From the NCBI RefSeq assembly GCF_000003815.2, contig NC_049994.1, positions 6,908,307-6,972,306 of the forward strand: a stretch of 64,000 nt of DNA. The letters are read 5' to 3'. Both the position numbers and the translations under genes were made by a program. Below are positions 10,640 through 22,400 of the stretch, piece after piece. This stretch comes from Branchiostoma floridae (lineage: Eukaryota; Chordata; Leptocardii; Amphioxiformes; Branchiostomatidae). How positions within the stretch are numbered: position 1 is the first letter of the stretch; each line of letters opens with the position of its first letter. The notes beneath the pieces are model-generated. The model was given only the letters and a program-made list of their open reading frames with translations. It was not told the origin of the DNA and did not search any database.

Positions 10640-12036
10640 GTATAGAATGCTGAATAAATCGCCATCTTGGCACGTATAATCATACAAGCATTTTAATAGT
10701 AGATTCAATGTAAATAAAATGTATACTTTTAACTGTGCCATTATGATATTACTCTAGTATCAACGTTAGAGTTAAAACTCTTACAGGCACTTTTTGCATA
10801 CGTAACATCCTTTATATTTTGAACAATTCAAAACAAGCTGACTTGCTAACTGTGCTTTGCACAGAACACAAGGGACTCTCTGCAAAAACTACGTTTGATT
10901 GAAGAGAAATTAAGACTGTCCACAATTCGGACTGCGTCAGTTGTGAGGGTGAGGGCACGCAGATAAAAGTATCGTCTGATTGGAAAAGAGAGGGCGAAAC
11001 CATTGCAACGACGGGTGTTGAACAAGTCCAAAGTAGGCAAGCAGAAACTGAGAAAACTTCATTTTCATTTTCCTTGATAGACGTGACCTAGTCGTCCATT
11101 CTAACTTAAGATGCAGAAATGTAACTAACAATCTTGATTCTAATACTATAAAATCAATTGTCTTTAACACCCCTAAAGAGACATAACCCAAGGATTGACG
11201 GCAAACAAAACAATGTAATCAGGGAAAAAATGTCATAAAGCAAGCCTTAGCGTGCCGAAGAAACATTCCAACACTCGTGCCGTGAAAAGAATAGGGAAAT
11301 GAAAATTTAAGTATTAATGCAAGGATCATCAACAGACAGTATTTGTTCTGCTCGTTCCAGTCATCAAGGTGTGAAACTGAATTTTTGATAGATGTTATGG
11401 GTAGCTTTAAAAATATGCTCTGCTATAAAAGCAATAATGGTAGGGAAAAAAACGACTGACGCGAAGAATTCACCGGAGAAGTTAGCCATGGTAGTACAGT
11501 AGAAGCCAGTTAATTACACAACAGATTAACGCACACTTCTGTTAACTGCAAATCCCAAAATCCCAAATCGGTGCCATCCAGCTATATAACTTCGCATCAT
11601 TGTACAAGACGGATAAATGTACGAAAGTTAATGGCAAGTAGGCTGTACAATTAAGCGAAGTCTACTGTAGAGAGAAACGACCACACATGGATAACTCATG
11701 TGGTCAGTGATTCAACATTTTTTCACGAATTTTACTACTTTTGAGCAACCGATTTACGAGTCTGGCTGAGAGTATCGTGTTGCTATGGTAACGCTACATT
11801 GATGTACACGTAGGATAATTCATGAAATATTCAAAGCTTGTCCCTACACCTGCCGTTAACGATATCATTATAACTTAACAGAATGTTGGTATTTCTTTAT
11901 GGGAATGACGGGTCCCTTTAAATGGACAGGGGGTGTAATTAGCTGGAGGGAAACATTTATGACGGTTCCCCCATCGCTGGAAGGACTCCTGTACACGGAG
12001 GTGTCATCCTGATGGAACCATCCGGTTCTCATAACA
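10640..12036. other. Intergenic DNA without recognisable feature
   Basis: No exon or element with termini is visible. A near-consensus RFX X-box, GTTGCTATGGTAAC, lies at 11779-11792. Minus-strand frames at 10812-11191 are not recognisable proteins. Confidence 0.4.
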
Positions 12037-12056
12037 CCCCCCCCCCCCCCCCCCCC
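12037..12056. repeat. Poly(C) tract of 20
   Basis: An uninterrupted run of 20 C. Its length is likely polymorphic and prone to assembly error. Confidence 0.9.
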
Positions 12057-12440
12057 AAGGCCGTGATATCGTCTGCATTGTAGCCTTTGGTTTGTTTCTT
12101 CTAAAAAAAATACACATAGTTATACCTTACTCAAAGCATTGTTGCTTCGGTTAGCTGCGTCGACGCGCTGGACAGAAACACATGACAACATGACGAAATA
12201 AAACTCGGAATGCAACTAACAGGTCCGACAGGTCGTCTCAGTAGCATGGGGCCCCCTTTCAAGGCCACGATGCCGCCTGCACCATAGTAGGTGATTTGTT
12301 CGGATACCATTTTTTAGAAAATGTAAATAAAATTATGATAGTTATTCTTTTGTGAAAGTGATGTGGTTTACATTAGTGGTGCCGCTGGACAGAAAGTAAT
12401 AACAACATGATAAGTTAACGCTACTTAAGTAAAATGAACA
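12056..12440. repeat. Diverged tandem duplication of about 200 bp
   Basis: Two consecutive segments (from about 12056 and about 12258) share landmarks in the same order: CAAGGCC..GAT.CCGTCTGC, then a TTGTT segment, then GCTGGACAGAAA..AACAACATGA. The similarity is patchy. Confidence 0.4.
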
Positions 12441-12472
12441 AGACAGTTTTGTAAATCTTCAAAATATCGCAA

Positions 12473-12475
<3 letters not shown>

Positions 12476-12527
<52 letters not shown>

Positions 12528-12665
12528 ACAGAGACACTCACAAATACACAAAAACTCACACACACACACACACACTTAAACGCACACAAACACTCAAACG
12601 CACACACACAGAGACACACACACTCAAACACACAAACAAACACGCACACACAAACAAACACCGTA
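12476..12665. repeat. CA-rich microsatellite
   Basis: (CA)n with AC-rich interruptions. The minus-strand open frame rich in Val and Cys across it is an artefact of the repeat. Confidence 0.9.
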
Positions 12666-12942
12666 CGCAATGCGCACACAGACACATGTCACTGGGGCGA
12701 GGATTTGTCGGCCGGTAAATGTGAATTTACAGTGTCAGGGTTGTCCGTTTTTTCTTTCTTTTATCCATGTGATCTGTGTATCTAGATTGTGTGTAATCAT
12801 CGGGGGAGGCGTCTTACTATCATCACTCTGATTAAGGGCTTATCCTATCCCCAAACATCTGTTTGCAGATTCTCCAATGAGGAGTTTGGTTCATGTTTAT
12901 GACCCATTTGGGTGTGGCTGTGTTAGAGATAACTTTACTTAA

Positions 12943-13884
12943 CCCTATTCAGACCGGGGGGGGGGGGCTTTGAGGCCTGCGCCAACTTCGATGCCCTATA
13001 ACGCCAGAACGCCTTACGCCAAAGCCACCAAAATTGGTGAGTTTTCCTAAAATATTGTTGGCAACAATTTTACGAAGTTTGACAAATTTTCCATTTTTTC
13101 GTGTTGCCATGGCAACCGTTTGCTGACAGGCAGTTTTGCCAAAAATCACTATTTTTGGTTCTAACAATGTATTTTTCACATTTATTTGCTATATTACTGC
13201 TATTTTGTTACATAAATAAAATCTTATCTTATTTAGCATATCTTTCATAATTGTATATGCATAAATTATGCTAATTTCATGACGTCATCAGCCCAAGATG
13301 TCGGACCGTATGGCCAGATCAAGAATAACAAGCTAATTTTCCCTCAAAATTTGTAACTAACTGGTATTTTTTCATCAAAAAACATCTAAATGAATGAATT
13401 TAGTCTATTTCCATTGCCCTTTGTGATTATTTGTTGCAAAAAAAGTACTCTTAAAAATTCAAGGTGGTGGATATAATATGGCGGAGCCTAACTCGTATCT
13501 TAGATGTGCATGACGTCATTTTATGACGTCATTATGACGTCATCGATGTTGCTATTGGTAATACAAATCGTAATAGACATAATTATTCTGTTATCTGCAC
13601 TTGTTGTTACATTTTTGTAGTATAACTTGAAGTTTTCTGAGAATACCCTTTTTTCATGGGTCCTGCCAATAAAATCAAATTGATGACGTCATAATTACGT
13701 CATCTTACGTTAATGTTACGTCAAAAGTCAACTACTTATCAGATATTATGTCGATATCATGTCCTGAAAATTTGGTGACCCTACGGCAGGTCGTTCAAGA
13801 GTTAGAGGACTCAGAAGTGGAGGGCCTCAAAAGTCCCCCCCCCCCGGGGGCAGGGATGACCAAAAAAGCCTGGTCTGAATAGGG
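12943..13884. mobile_element. piggyBac-like MITE, copy 1
   Basis: The element is bounded by TTAA on both sides (12939-12942 and 13885-13888), with inverted termini CCCTATTCAGACCGG and CTGGTCTGAATAGGG. TTAA targets and CCC-starting ends are typical of piggyBac elements. It has G/C homopolymers just inside both ends, no transposase frame, and repeated TGACGTCAT motifs. A second copy lies at 17140-18055. Confidence 0.8.
13103..13116. promoter_or_regulatory. Consensus RFX X-box inside MITE
   Basis: GTTGCCATGGCAAC is a perfect palindrome and matches the X-box consensus GTNRCC-N(0-3)-RGYAAC. The second MITE copy has CTTGCCATGGCAAC at 17302-17315. Function in vivo is not shown by sequence alone. 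Confidence 0.5.
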
Positions 13885-13888
13885 TTAA

Positions 13889-15839
13889 TGGACCCGTTAT
13901 TCAGCAAAAGAGACCGGAAACACATCAGTCTTATGCACAAAAGTCTGCTGTCCATCAGCCGCTCCAGCACCCACCTCCCCTAACCGCCCCCACTCCATGT
14001 TTTTCTGTTTTCCAACCCTATGTATCTCCCTGATGTGACTATCATTATTGTTCTGATTAGTACCCCCTCCCTCCCCCTGCGGTACTTCCGAGCCACATTC
14101 TGCCACTGAAACACACCTATGCAGTCTCGACAATAGGATACGCGGAGAGCGTTTTTGTGCAGAAATATATTCGTAAAACAGGACCTGTTTGCATTGTACG
14201 GTCAAGACGGAGTGTTAGTGCGGGTTCACACTTATCTATATAATATTATTATAAAAAAAAAAAATCTAAAAATCAAGTGCTTATGAGGTCCGTATGGATG
14301 TCTTATTCTCTACCAGGTTCCTCAGGTCACTGAATAAATAGGAGAAATTGGGAAAAAAAATAGATATATAAAATTCCAGAGGAGTTTGCTAACCGAGGAG
14401 TAGGGTTTGCGACCAGCTACCTCCGCTAGCATGTTATCTGGCTATATTTAACAATTTTCGATCCTCTTTCCAGTGACCTGTGGAGCCTGGCAGATAATAA
14501 GAACTGCATACGGACCTCATACGGACGTGAATATAGTACGCCCGTGCCAGGCAGTTTTTGGGAACAAAAAATACGATATGGGAGACATTAAAAAAAAAGA
14601 CAAAAAAAGTTCAACAGCATGCCTTGTGTATATTTATTGGCGTGAAATGTATTACCTTCATGAAGATGGAGGTATTGTTGCTGTAATGTTTTCCCTCTGG
14701 AGCTTATTTGTAAGATATCTCAAGAACCGTTGGAAGGTTTGCAATGATTTTTGGTGGGTGGGTAGATGTGGGGATGGTGATGGTGCAAGAGGATTTTGCG
14801 CCACCTGTTGGTTGACCTTGGTACTGTAGCAACACGTTTTGTGTCATCCTTTTTTTGCACCTGGATTTGCCCTGGTGTTGATTTTTATGTGGTGGGCAGG
14901 TATATGTCGGATGGTGATTTGTTGTAAACTTCAGCCTTATAGGTTGCGGACCAGCAGGAGTGTTTGTTTTGTGGATGTTTGTATGTTCGGCGAATATCTT
15001 AGAAAGCTGTGGTTGGGTTGCGATGATTTTTGTAACGCGGTTAAGTGTTGTGCACAGAAATTACTGAACTAGCTCTGTCACCGATCAAACCGTGAACTTA
15101 CGTAATCGCTACTGAACTCGACTATATCAATGAGCAAACTGTACTCACATGTCTATGTTCTCATGCTGCCATCTTTTTTCAATATTATTTTCTACAGTAA
15201 AAAACCCCTCTCCTTCTACTAGTCAAACACATATGAATATTAGAAGTAATCTTGTGATAAGTCTGAAGTAAGATTACCTTATGCAAGAGTTTGATGACGT
15301 TTCGCAACTTGTTTTCTAGTACGAGCAGACTATGTTTCTTAGGAAGGTACTTTAAGGTTGGTCTTTCGAAAGGTATTGTATGAATCACCAACGACAAACT
15401 AACAAATAAAGACAATGGTTATTAAACCAATAAACATTCAGGTAGAAACGGTTGAAAAGAACCCAAAGATTTCACGCAATGTTTACAATCAAAATAGCAA
15501 GAAACAAACGTAGACTTTACCTTACGTAACGCAGTTTTCTTTTAACTATTTTAAGAACTTGGCGTCTTCATCTGTCTGATGTTGATGAAAAAAATGCTCG
15601 GGCAAGTTGAAATCATTTAAACATTTTGAAATGATAAGAGCATGTATACACCATACATAGGTTTTTTTTACTGAGAAAGTGAAAATTGTGCCATAACTAA
15701 GTTTACCTTTGTTAGCTCAGGTACGTATCTCATTTACTAAACTCCGTATGACAAGTGATTACAAATGTTTGCCTCTACATACGATTAGACACCCACGAGA
15801 AGTATTGACTCTTGAATAATTCATTTCAGTCAAGTCACA
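13889..15839. other. Intergenic DNA without recognisable gene
   Basis: Open frames at 13897-14205 (-) and 14473-15072 (+) show no family features. The 14650-15070 stretch repeats short phrases about ggtggtgggtgg and has the look of decayed repeat DNA, but no termini are seen. Confidence 0.4.
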
Positions 15840-15975
15840 CCAGGTTCGAGCTCTCTCGGCTTTGCTTCGCGAACGAAGATCATCATCTACCCAGAAACAA
15901 ATATCGCAGTCGTGTCGTTGATGTTTGAGTCCTGATAGAGCGACAGTGGCTGTGAGACACTATAGAAATTATCCG
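15840..15975 (+). other. Possible 5' non-coding exon of the type II membrane protein gene
   Basis: A GC-richer island ends in a good donor (CCG|GTGAGT at 15976) and is followed after about 1 kb of plain DNA by an exon-like segment at 16987. No long frame starts here. This is inferred from the donor and position only. Confidence 0.25.
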
Positions 15976-16986
15976 GTGAGTATAAAATGGCTTTTTGTTG
16001 ATTAAGTAGGCCTAAATGAAATCATTTTGTTGCTAAACTATGGACTTAAATCTTAATGTTAATCATTACATGAACATGTGTTTCTGGAGTATGTATCCTA
16101 TAATGATTGAGTTTCAGAACAACGTTAACGTTAACTTTGTAATGAACATGTAAAATCCAAACAGATCCGCGAAGTACTAAACTGTTTTACGCGTGCGTCA
16201 GCTGCTTGGCTTGCCCATGCTATTCTTTCGACTTTAATGAAATAACGACTCTCTTAACGCAACTATATCAACCCCTTCTCGGAAAAGATATATCCAATCT
16301 ATCCTGTCCAGCAATTGTTGATTTTATGGAGGTGTTCGAAATAGAAACATGATGAAAATAGTTGGTGGGGCTTCTGGATACTGGTATTTAAAATACAGGG
16401 TCTTTGAACTAAGCATATACATTCGACATATGTTTTGGTATATATTTAACCTAATAACAATGTTTATCGATGTACAATCTGTTAAGTATGGTTTTTAAGC
16501 AGTTTGACGAATTCGACATTTGAACTCTGTCTCTGACTTGCGACTTTGTACATACATAGAATTTGTCGTGATATGGACCCTGGTGATAAGCGTTTAAAAG
16601 AATCTAATTTAAATAAGTTTAAAACTGTTTTATTTATTTCAGTTTTTACATGTTAAGACTATATCAAGGATTGTCATTCTGTAGGGGAGCAAACTAAACA
16701 CTACTTAGACCCTCCACCCCAACCCAGTGCGTAGATGTCAGGGATACACGTAATACGTTAACTTGCATTAATATTCACAGTCCTAAAATGTTATCTGTCT
16801 GTACAATCATACAAAAAGTACATGTGTAAAGCACTAAAAGAATGTCTTGCGAAATTTGTATTGCCGAAAACAACTTTTATTTGATTTGGTTAGATTGTTA
16901 ATGATGATTTATTTTCATTTGCTAAAATCTCTAAGTGAGCGATTGACTCCTATCTGCCCAGAACCAAATATTGTATTGTTTTTCAG

Positions 16987-17097
16987 CGGAGACTAATTCT
17001 GAAGGTGAAGAAGATTTCCACCACAATCCACCCACGCACACGTCTCGTCCTAAGTACTGTCTTCATGGCCGCTGTATATGTGTAGGACAGAAGAGAG
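16987..17097 (+). CDS. Possible upstream exon of the type II membrane protein gene
   Basis: This segment is flanked by TTTTCAG and GTACGT and is open in one frame, encoding a Cys-rich stretch with YCLHGRCICVGQKR. Splicing to an acceptor at 18530-18531 keeps the frame open into the ATG at 18540. The protein may instead begin at 18540 or 18546, making this 5' UTR; no upstream ATG in frame was found. Confidence 0.4.
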
Positions 17098-17139
17098 GTA
17101 CGTCAGTAGGGTTGTTGTAGCAGATACGAAGTTCTTTAA

Positions 17140-18055
17140 CCCTATCCAGACTGTGGGGGGGGGGGCTAAAAGTGCCTGCGCCAACTTTGACCTCCTATAG
17201 CACCCAAACGGCTTGTGCTAAAACAACCAAACTTGGTGAGTTTTCCTAAAATATTGTTGGCAACAATTAAAAAAAAATTAAGTAAGTTTATGATTTTTCG
17301 TCTTGCCATGGCAACGGTTTTCTGAAAGGCAAATTTTACAAAAATCACTAATTTTGGTTTAAACAATGGGATTTTAAGATTTTCTTGCTAAACTCAACTT
17401 CTTTTCATATATATTCAATATCTTACACATCTTAGTTAAACATTTAAAATTAAGTATTCATAAATTATGCTAATAAGATGACGTTATTGGTCGAAATCCA
17501 AGATGGCCGACAATATCATGATTTAAAGTATTACAAGCTTGTTTTCACTCAGATTTCATCACTACGTGGTATTTTCTTACAGAAAACATTCATGTGAACG
17601 TTTTTGATTCCATTTCCATGGGGTTTTAGCGTTATATGTTGACAAAAAATGTATCTTGAAAAATTTAAGGTTGATAATCCAAGATGGCGGATAGCTAAAC
17701 TACGGATGACGTCATTCTATGACGTCATTTTGACGTCGTTACGTCGGCTTTTGACAACAGAAGTCTTATAACAAATATTAATAAGAACCTTTATTGGTAA
17801 CTTTTTGAGTGAGATGTTTAGGTATTACGGAAATTTCCCGTTTTAGCCAAAAATATCAATTAAGGACGTCATAATTACGTCATATTACGCCATAATGATA
17901 TGAAAATTTCAGGAATTATAAAACTCGAGGAGCAAAACCCCGCCTGCAAATTTGGTGATCGTACAGTAAGCCGTTTTGAAAATACGAAGGGGGGTCGAAT
18001 GAGCCCCCCCCCCCCCCAGGCCAGGGAAGGCCCAAAAAGCCCAGTCTGGATAGGG
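17140..18055. mobile_element. piggyBac-like MITE, copy 2
   Basis: Flanked by TTAA (17136-17139 and 18056-18059), with ends CCCTATCCAGACTG and CAGTCTGGATAGGG. Interior phrases such as GGTGAGTTTTCCTAAAATAT and GTTGGCAACAATT are shared with copy 1 at 12943-13884. It lies between the possible upstream exon and the first clear coding exon of the membrane protein gene. Confidence 0.82.
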
Positions 18056-18394
18056 TTAATTCAGACTATCTCTGCTTTTATATTTAAGCGGTTAGCTGGT
18101 TAAGCATTTATCTGAATATTGTAAAATTTCTGACAAACTGTTTCATCAAGAAGTTTATTTTTGGACGAGTATAAACTTTGGTAAAGAATATGCTATCTCG
18201 CAGTTTCAAATGCTTCCGTGCTGTCGTCATGCTTTGTGTTCTTGGTTGAAGTCTGAGACACCAGGTTGAAAATAATAGACAAACAGCGGACATGGGTTTA
18301 ACTGAATTCAGACTTAGGGCTAAATTGCATCTCAATGCATCACGGCTGTAGACGCGTACGCATTAGGAAATATCAAATGGCATCATATTCACAC

Positions 18395-18485
18395 TCAGAC
18401 ACACATACACACACACACACACACAACCACACACACACAACCACACACACACACACACACGCACACACACGCACACACACACACA
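18395..18485. repeat. CA microsatellite
   Basis: (CA)n with short interruptions, ending about 45 bp upstream of the 18532 acceptor. Confidence 0.9.
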
Positions 18486-18539
18486 TGAGCATAATTCTGA
18501 CATTACTTACACAAACTTCACATATCTGCAGGGCGAGGA

Positions 18540-19479
18540 ATGAACATGGCTGAAGACACCACCAACGCTGTAATAAGCGCCCACACACACTATGTCTTAG
18601 AAGACAGCTTGACGCCAACACGCTCAGATGCCCAGATAACGACAGATTTGAAGCCATATGCTGGTTCAAACCCGCTACCGAATCCGATGTACGAAATAGG
18701 TCCCATCCCGTGTGAAAATGATGCTGTCCAAGATAGCACTGCCAAAGCTGGAATCCGATATCCCCCTATTACATATAATAACCTGACTAACTCTGGGACC
18801 TTAGACAAGGACAAACATCCCTCCATATCTATGGGGTGCAAAGAACATGATGATGACAATCATACGTTTGAAGTAAATGGAGATGCGACTAATGGAATCA
18901 ACATTGCCTCAGATGAGGTCGATTTCAATGGAGATACTGATGAAAACATGTATCAGAATGACATCTTGGTTTCGAAATTAACCATCAATACAACCTCCCC
19001 AGAAAGTATCAAGTACCCAAATCCCTCATGCAGTAACCAAATTCAAAACACTATCACAAACCAGAAAAGTCTCACAAAAGCCGTACAACAACCTAATTCT
19101 GGATACACATCAAACATAACTGGTTGCAAATCCAGCACTAACCCATATGCAGCAAGAGTCGTAACTACAACGTACAACGATGGCTATGGCAAAGACATTT
19201 CTCAAAACGACATTGCGGCTGAAGTTCTTGAACCAGTCGACACCACAGACGATAATGCCGATTTGGAACCTTATGCCGTAGCATATGAAGTCCAGGACTC
19301 ATCACACATATCAGGATGCAACTCGACTGAACAGGATGCTGACGAAGTGGTTCCTGTAGATGATAACACCGACATACCTACCAACAGACATATCCCAAAT
19401 ACAGACCAGAATACCATACCAGACACCCTGAACTGGAATCCGATGTATGTTCCTAACATTCCGCAACAAGCACACTGCC
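18540..19479 (+). CDS. Cytoplasmic domain exon with NPMY motifs
   Basis: A long open exon rich in Asn, Asp and Thr with little hydrophobic content. Tyrosine motifs: NPMYEIG (18681-18692), NPYAARVV, LEPYAVAYE and NPMYVPN (19437-19448). It ends at donor GTAAGT after a Cys next to the membrane span. Start codons at 18540 and 18546 are both possible. The frame is clearly coding because neighbouring frames are closed. Confidence 0.75.
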
Positions 19480-22400
19480 GTAAGTTACTTTCGTTATGTT
19501 CATATTTAGTATAATGAAAGGTAATAAAAATAATTTTTAGTACATTTTTTAGTACCTAAAATGTATCTGTTGTGAATTACAAACTAATTAAACTAAGATA
19601 GTAAGTAATTTTAGATGCACGTAGTATGCTGAATAGTGCAATGATTCATCATATTGTGTTCCAATCAGAATTTCTCCTTGTAGAATTTGACATTGTCCTA
19701 CTAGAATAGGACTTGTTCCTGGAACAGATTCCGATCACAGTGTGTCCTAGCGAGGACAAACTCTGATCAAAATCTGAGACAATGGGTGATTGTTCTGAAT
19801 CGCAATCTCTATTGTTATATTTCGATATTATATATTCCTTACTTGTTTGTTTAGAAACATTTCATTTTATGATATTTGATATGTTTCACCATAGCTAACG
19901 GCACAACCTGCCGTACGTGCAGTTTTTCCGTACGTTTTTTTGTGAGGCCACGTCCGCCACGAATTTCTGAAAACGCTCCGGCTGTACAGGGCAGGCGCAT
20001 CGCCGTACTGGCACGTACGTTGGGCGAAACCGCAGCCCCATGGCACGCAAAGTTTTGCCTGCACGAAAAGTTCTACGACGTGTCTGCGTGCTACAAAATC
20101 CGTGGGATTCCCTACGACATAGTACGGAGGCGGTACCTACCACTTACTGGTCCCAAACGATTGCTCACATGTTGGCACGTAGACAGCACATATTTGCACG
20201 TACGGTGGGTTGTGCAATTAGCTTTACATCCGTTGAAGTCTATTATACGAGAGTTCTTGGAATAGCTACTGGTCTTAGCATATATAGCATAGACCTAGGT
20301 GCTCCATCTAAATTCTCTGCCTCTTAAAAATCCTTTGTAACATATGTGACCTAATATGAGTGATTGGGACTTTTTCACCAAAACCTTAAGGTTGTTTTCT
20401 TATTTTATGCATACTCAGGATGTACAGTTGTCAGGGTAGGCATTGCTGTGATGATAACTGCCTTCATGATATCGGCCTTTTTCGGAACCTGGCTTTACTG
20501 CAACAGCATTTGGACCGCTAATAAGGTAACGATTCTGTTCCGAGTTGAAGCTAACAATTATGTCTTTTTTCCTTGAAAAATACGAATGCCCCTTCAGGAA
20601 TGCATCGTTCTTTGTATTTCATTTGATACGATGAAAAGCATCGTCTGTATTCAAATTAGACTCATTAGTCTAGTTTTGTGACCTGTATGTACTAAAACAA
20701 ACTCTCCTATCTGCAGATGAATCAGGCTGATGATGCTTTAACTACCCATGGGCAGTCTGCTTTGGACACGACCTGCATTACTGGTCAGCATAGTGAGGAC
20801 GCTGTCTACACAGATGGTCACCCTGCAGTGGACACTACATACACCTACACTAATGGCCAACATGCAGTGGACACTACGTCCATTCATGGTCACCCTGCAG
20901 TGGACACTGCCTACACCGATGATGGCCCTACAATTGACACTACCTACACCGATGGTCAGTCTGCAGTGGACACTACCTACACTGATGGGCACCCTGCAGT
21001 GGACAATGCCTACATCCATGGTAACCCTGTTGTACATTTTAATACTACCTACACACTTGGCCACCCGGCTATGGAATGTAAATTCAACTAAAAAGTCGTC
21101 TACGATGTTGTAAATATAGCATAATTTGGGTGCTACTTTTTACCTTTTACTTTTTATTTATTGGACCGGGCCGATTATGTAAGAATTTTGGGTATTGCTG
21201 ACAGAGTCCATTATTACACAAAGTGTAATTTGATTTTGTAATGGGGTGATTCAAAATTCAAAATTCGATGTATTCAAGCGGAAACAATTTTGAACGTGCT
21301 CATTTTATATGTGGCTACCACTGGAAATTTTGAATGTCGAGTGAATGTGAATTTGCACAAAGTTCAATTTTGGATTAGGAAGTACCACCAACAGAGTTCA
21401 TTGTCGTTCGGGGGTTGACAATTTTTCTAAAATTTGGAACCGTCAATTTCTGGATTGAATGAAATGCTATCTATTCGCTTGCAAATATTACCTGTCTAAT
21501 GCTAAATATTTCTCCTCAAGCGACTGCATCATTCGAAGATCTCTTCTTCACCAAGGAAAATGGGCGTTTCTTCGGTGAAGCTTCTGACCTCATAACAGCA
21601 TACGACAACATAGACGCCGCTGAGTGTGCCCGTCGCTGTCTGCAAGGTTACCGTAGTTACCACGGCGTCAGCCCACCATGTTTGTCCTTCAACCATCGCC
21701 CCGCGGGATCGCCAGAGGGCGGTAGTGCACGTTGTTGGCTCCGTAGTAGTGCCAAAGACGTGGTGCCATCTCCTGGTCCTGAGTGGAACAGTTGGCCACA
21801 TCGAAACTACTACCAGAGGAATGGTGAGAACACTATTCATGTCGTCAACGATTTATTGTTTGAGAACTGCTACATATACATCTATCTATTTCACCCATAT
21901 CATAGATATGTATGAAATAGGAATGGGTACCAGTACAGAAAATTCTAGGTCTAGAGGATCAGGTCCAGATCGGGACCTTAACCTGGACCTGACCTGGACC
22001 TGATTCAGTATGTGAAAACTTCTGAATGGACGATACTTAAAATTGTTTTGTGGAAAAAAAAAGTTATGTGGAGTATTCGCCTTCCACTGGCATTTTGAAA
22101 TCCTACAAGGTTAACACTAACAGCATCCGTACGATTGCCTAAAGAGTTGGTGGAAATGACTTGAGCCTCTACTTCGCTCTTGCTATTTTCATCGACTGGT
22201 AGTCTCTCCAAAACGTTTTAATGCCTGATCCTATAATATGTTCATTTTCCAATCGGTCCAACATTCCGTCAACCGAATCCCTAAGGTCCGTTTTTTTCTG
22301 GACCGGTCCAATAAGAAAAAAACACAGGTTTTGTACCGGTACACCGTACCAGTACCAACCACTATCATGGCATGTACTCTAATCCTAATAAGCCTTTCAA

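Noticed and set aside
12951-12967. Poly(G) runs (also 13837-13856 and 17155-17166) as G-quadruplex regulators
   Set aside because: They are homopolymers just inside MITE ends and vary between copies; there is no evidence of function.
14473-15072. Plus-strand frames starting VTCGAWQ as a possible sushi-like exon
   Set aside because: After the first Cys the CCP pattern fails, and the sequence turns into repetitive GGTGGGTGGG-like DNA.
20738-21113. Other open frames over the stalk repeat on both strands
   Set aside because: They follow from a stop-free 33-bp repeat. Only the frame starting at 20717 joins the TM and PAN exons in phase.
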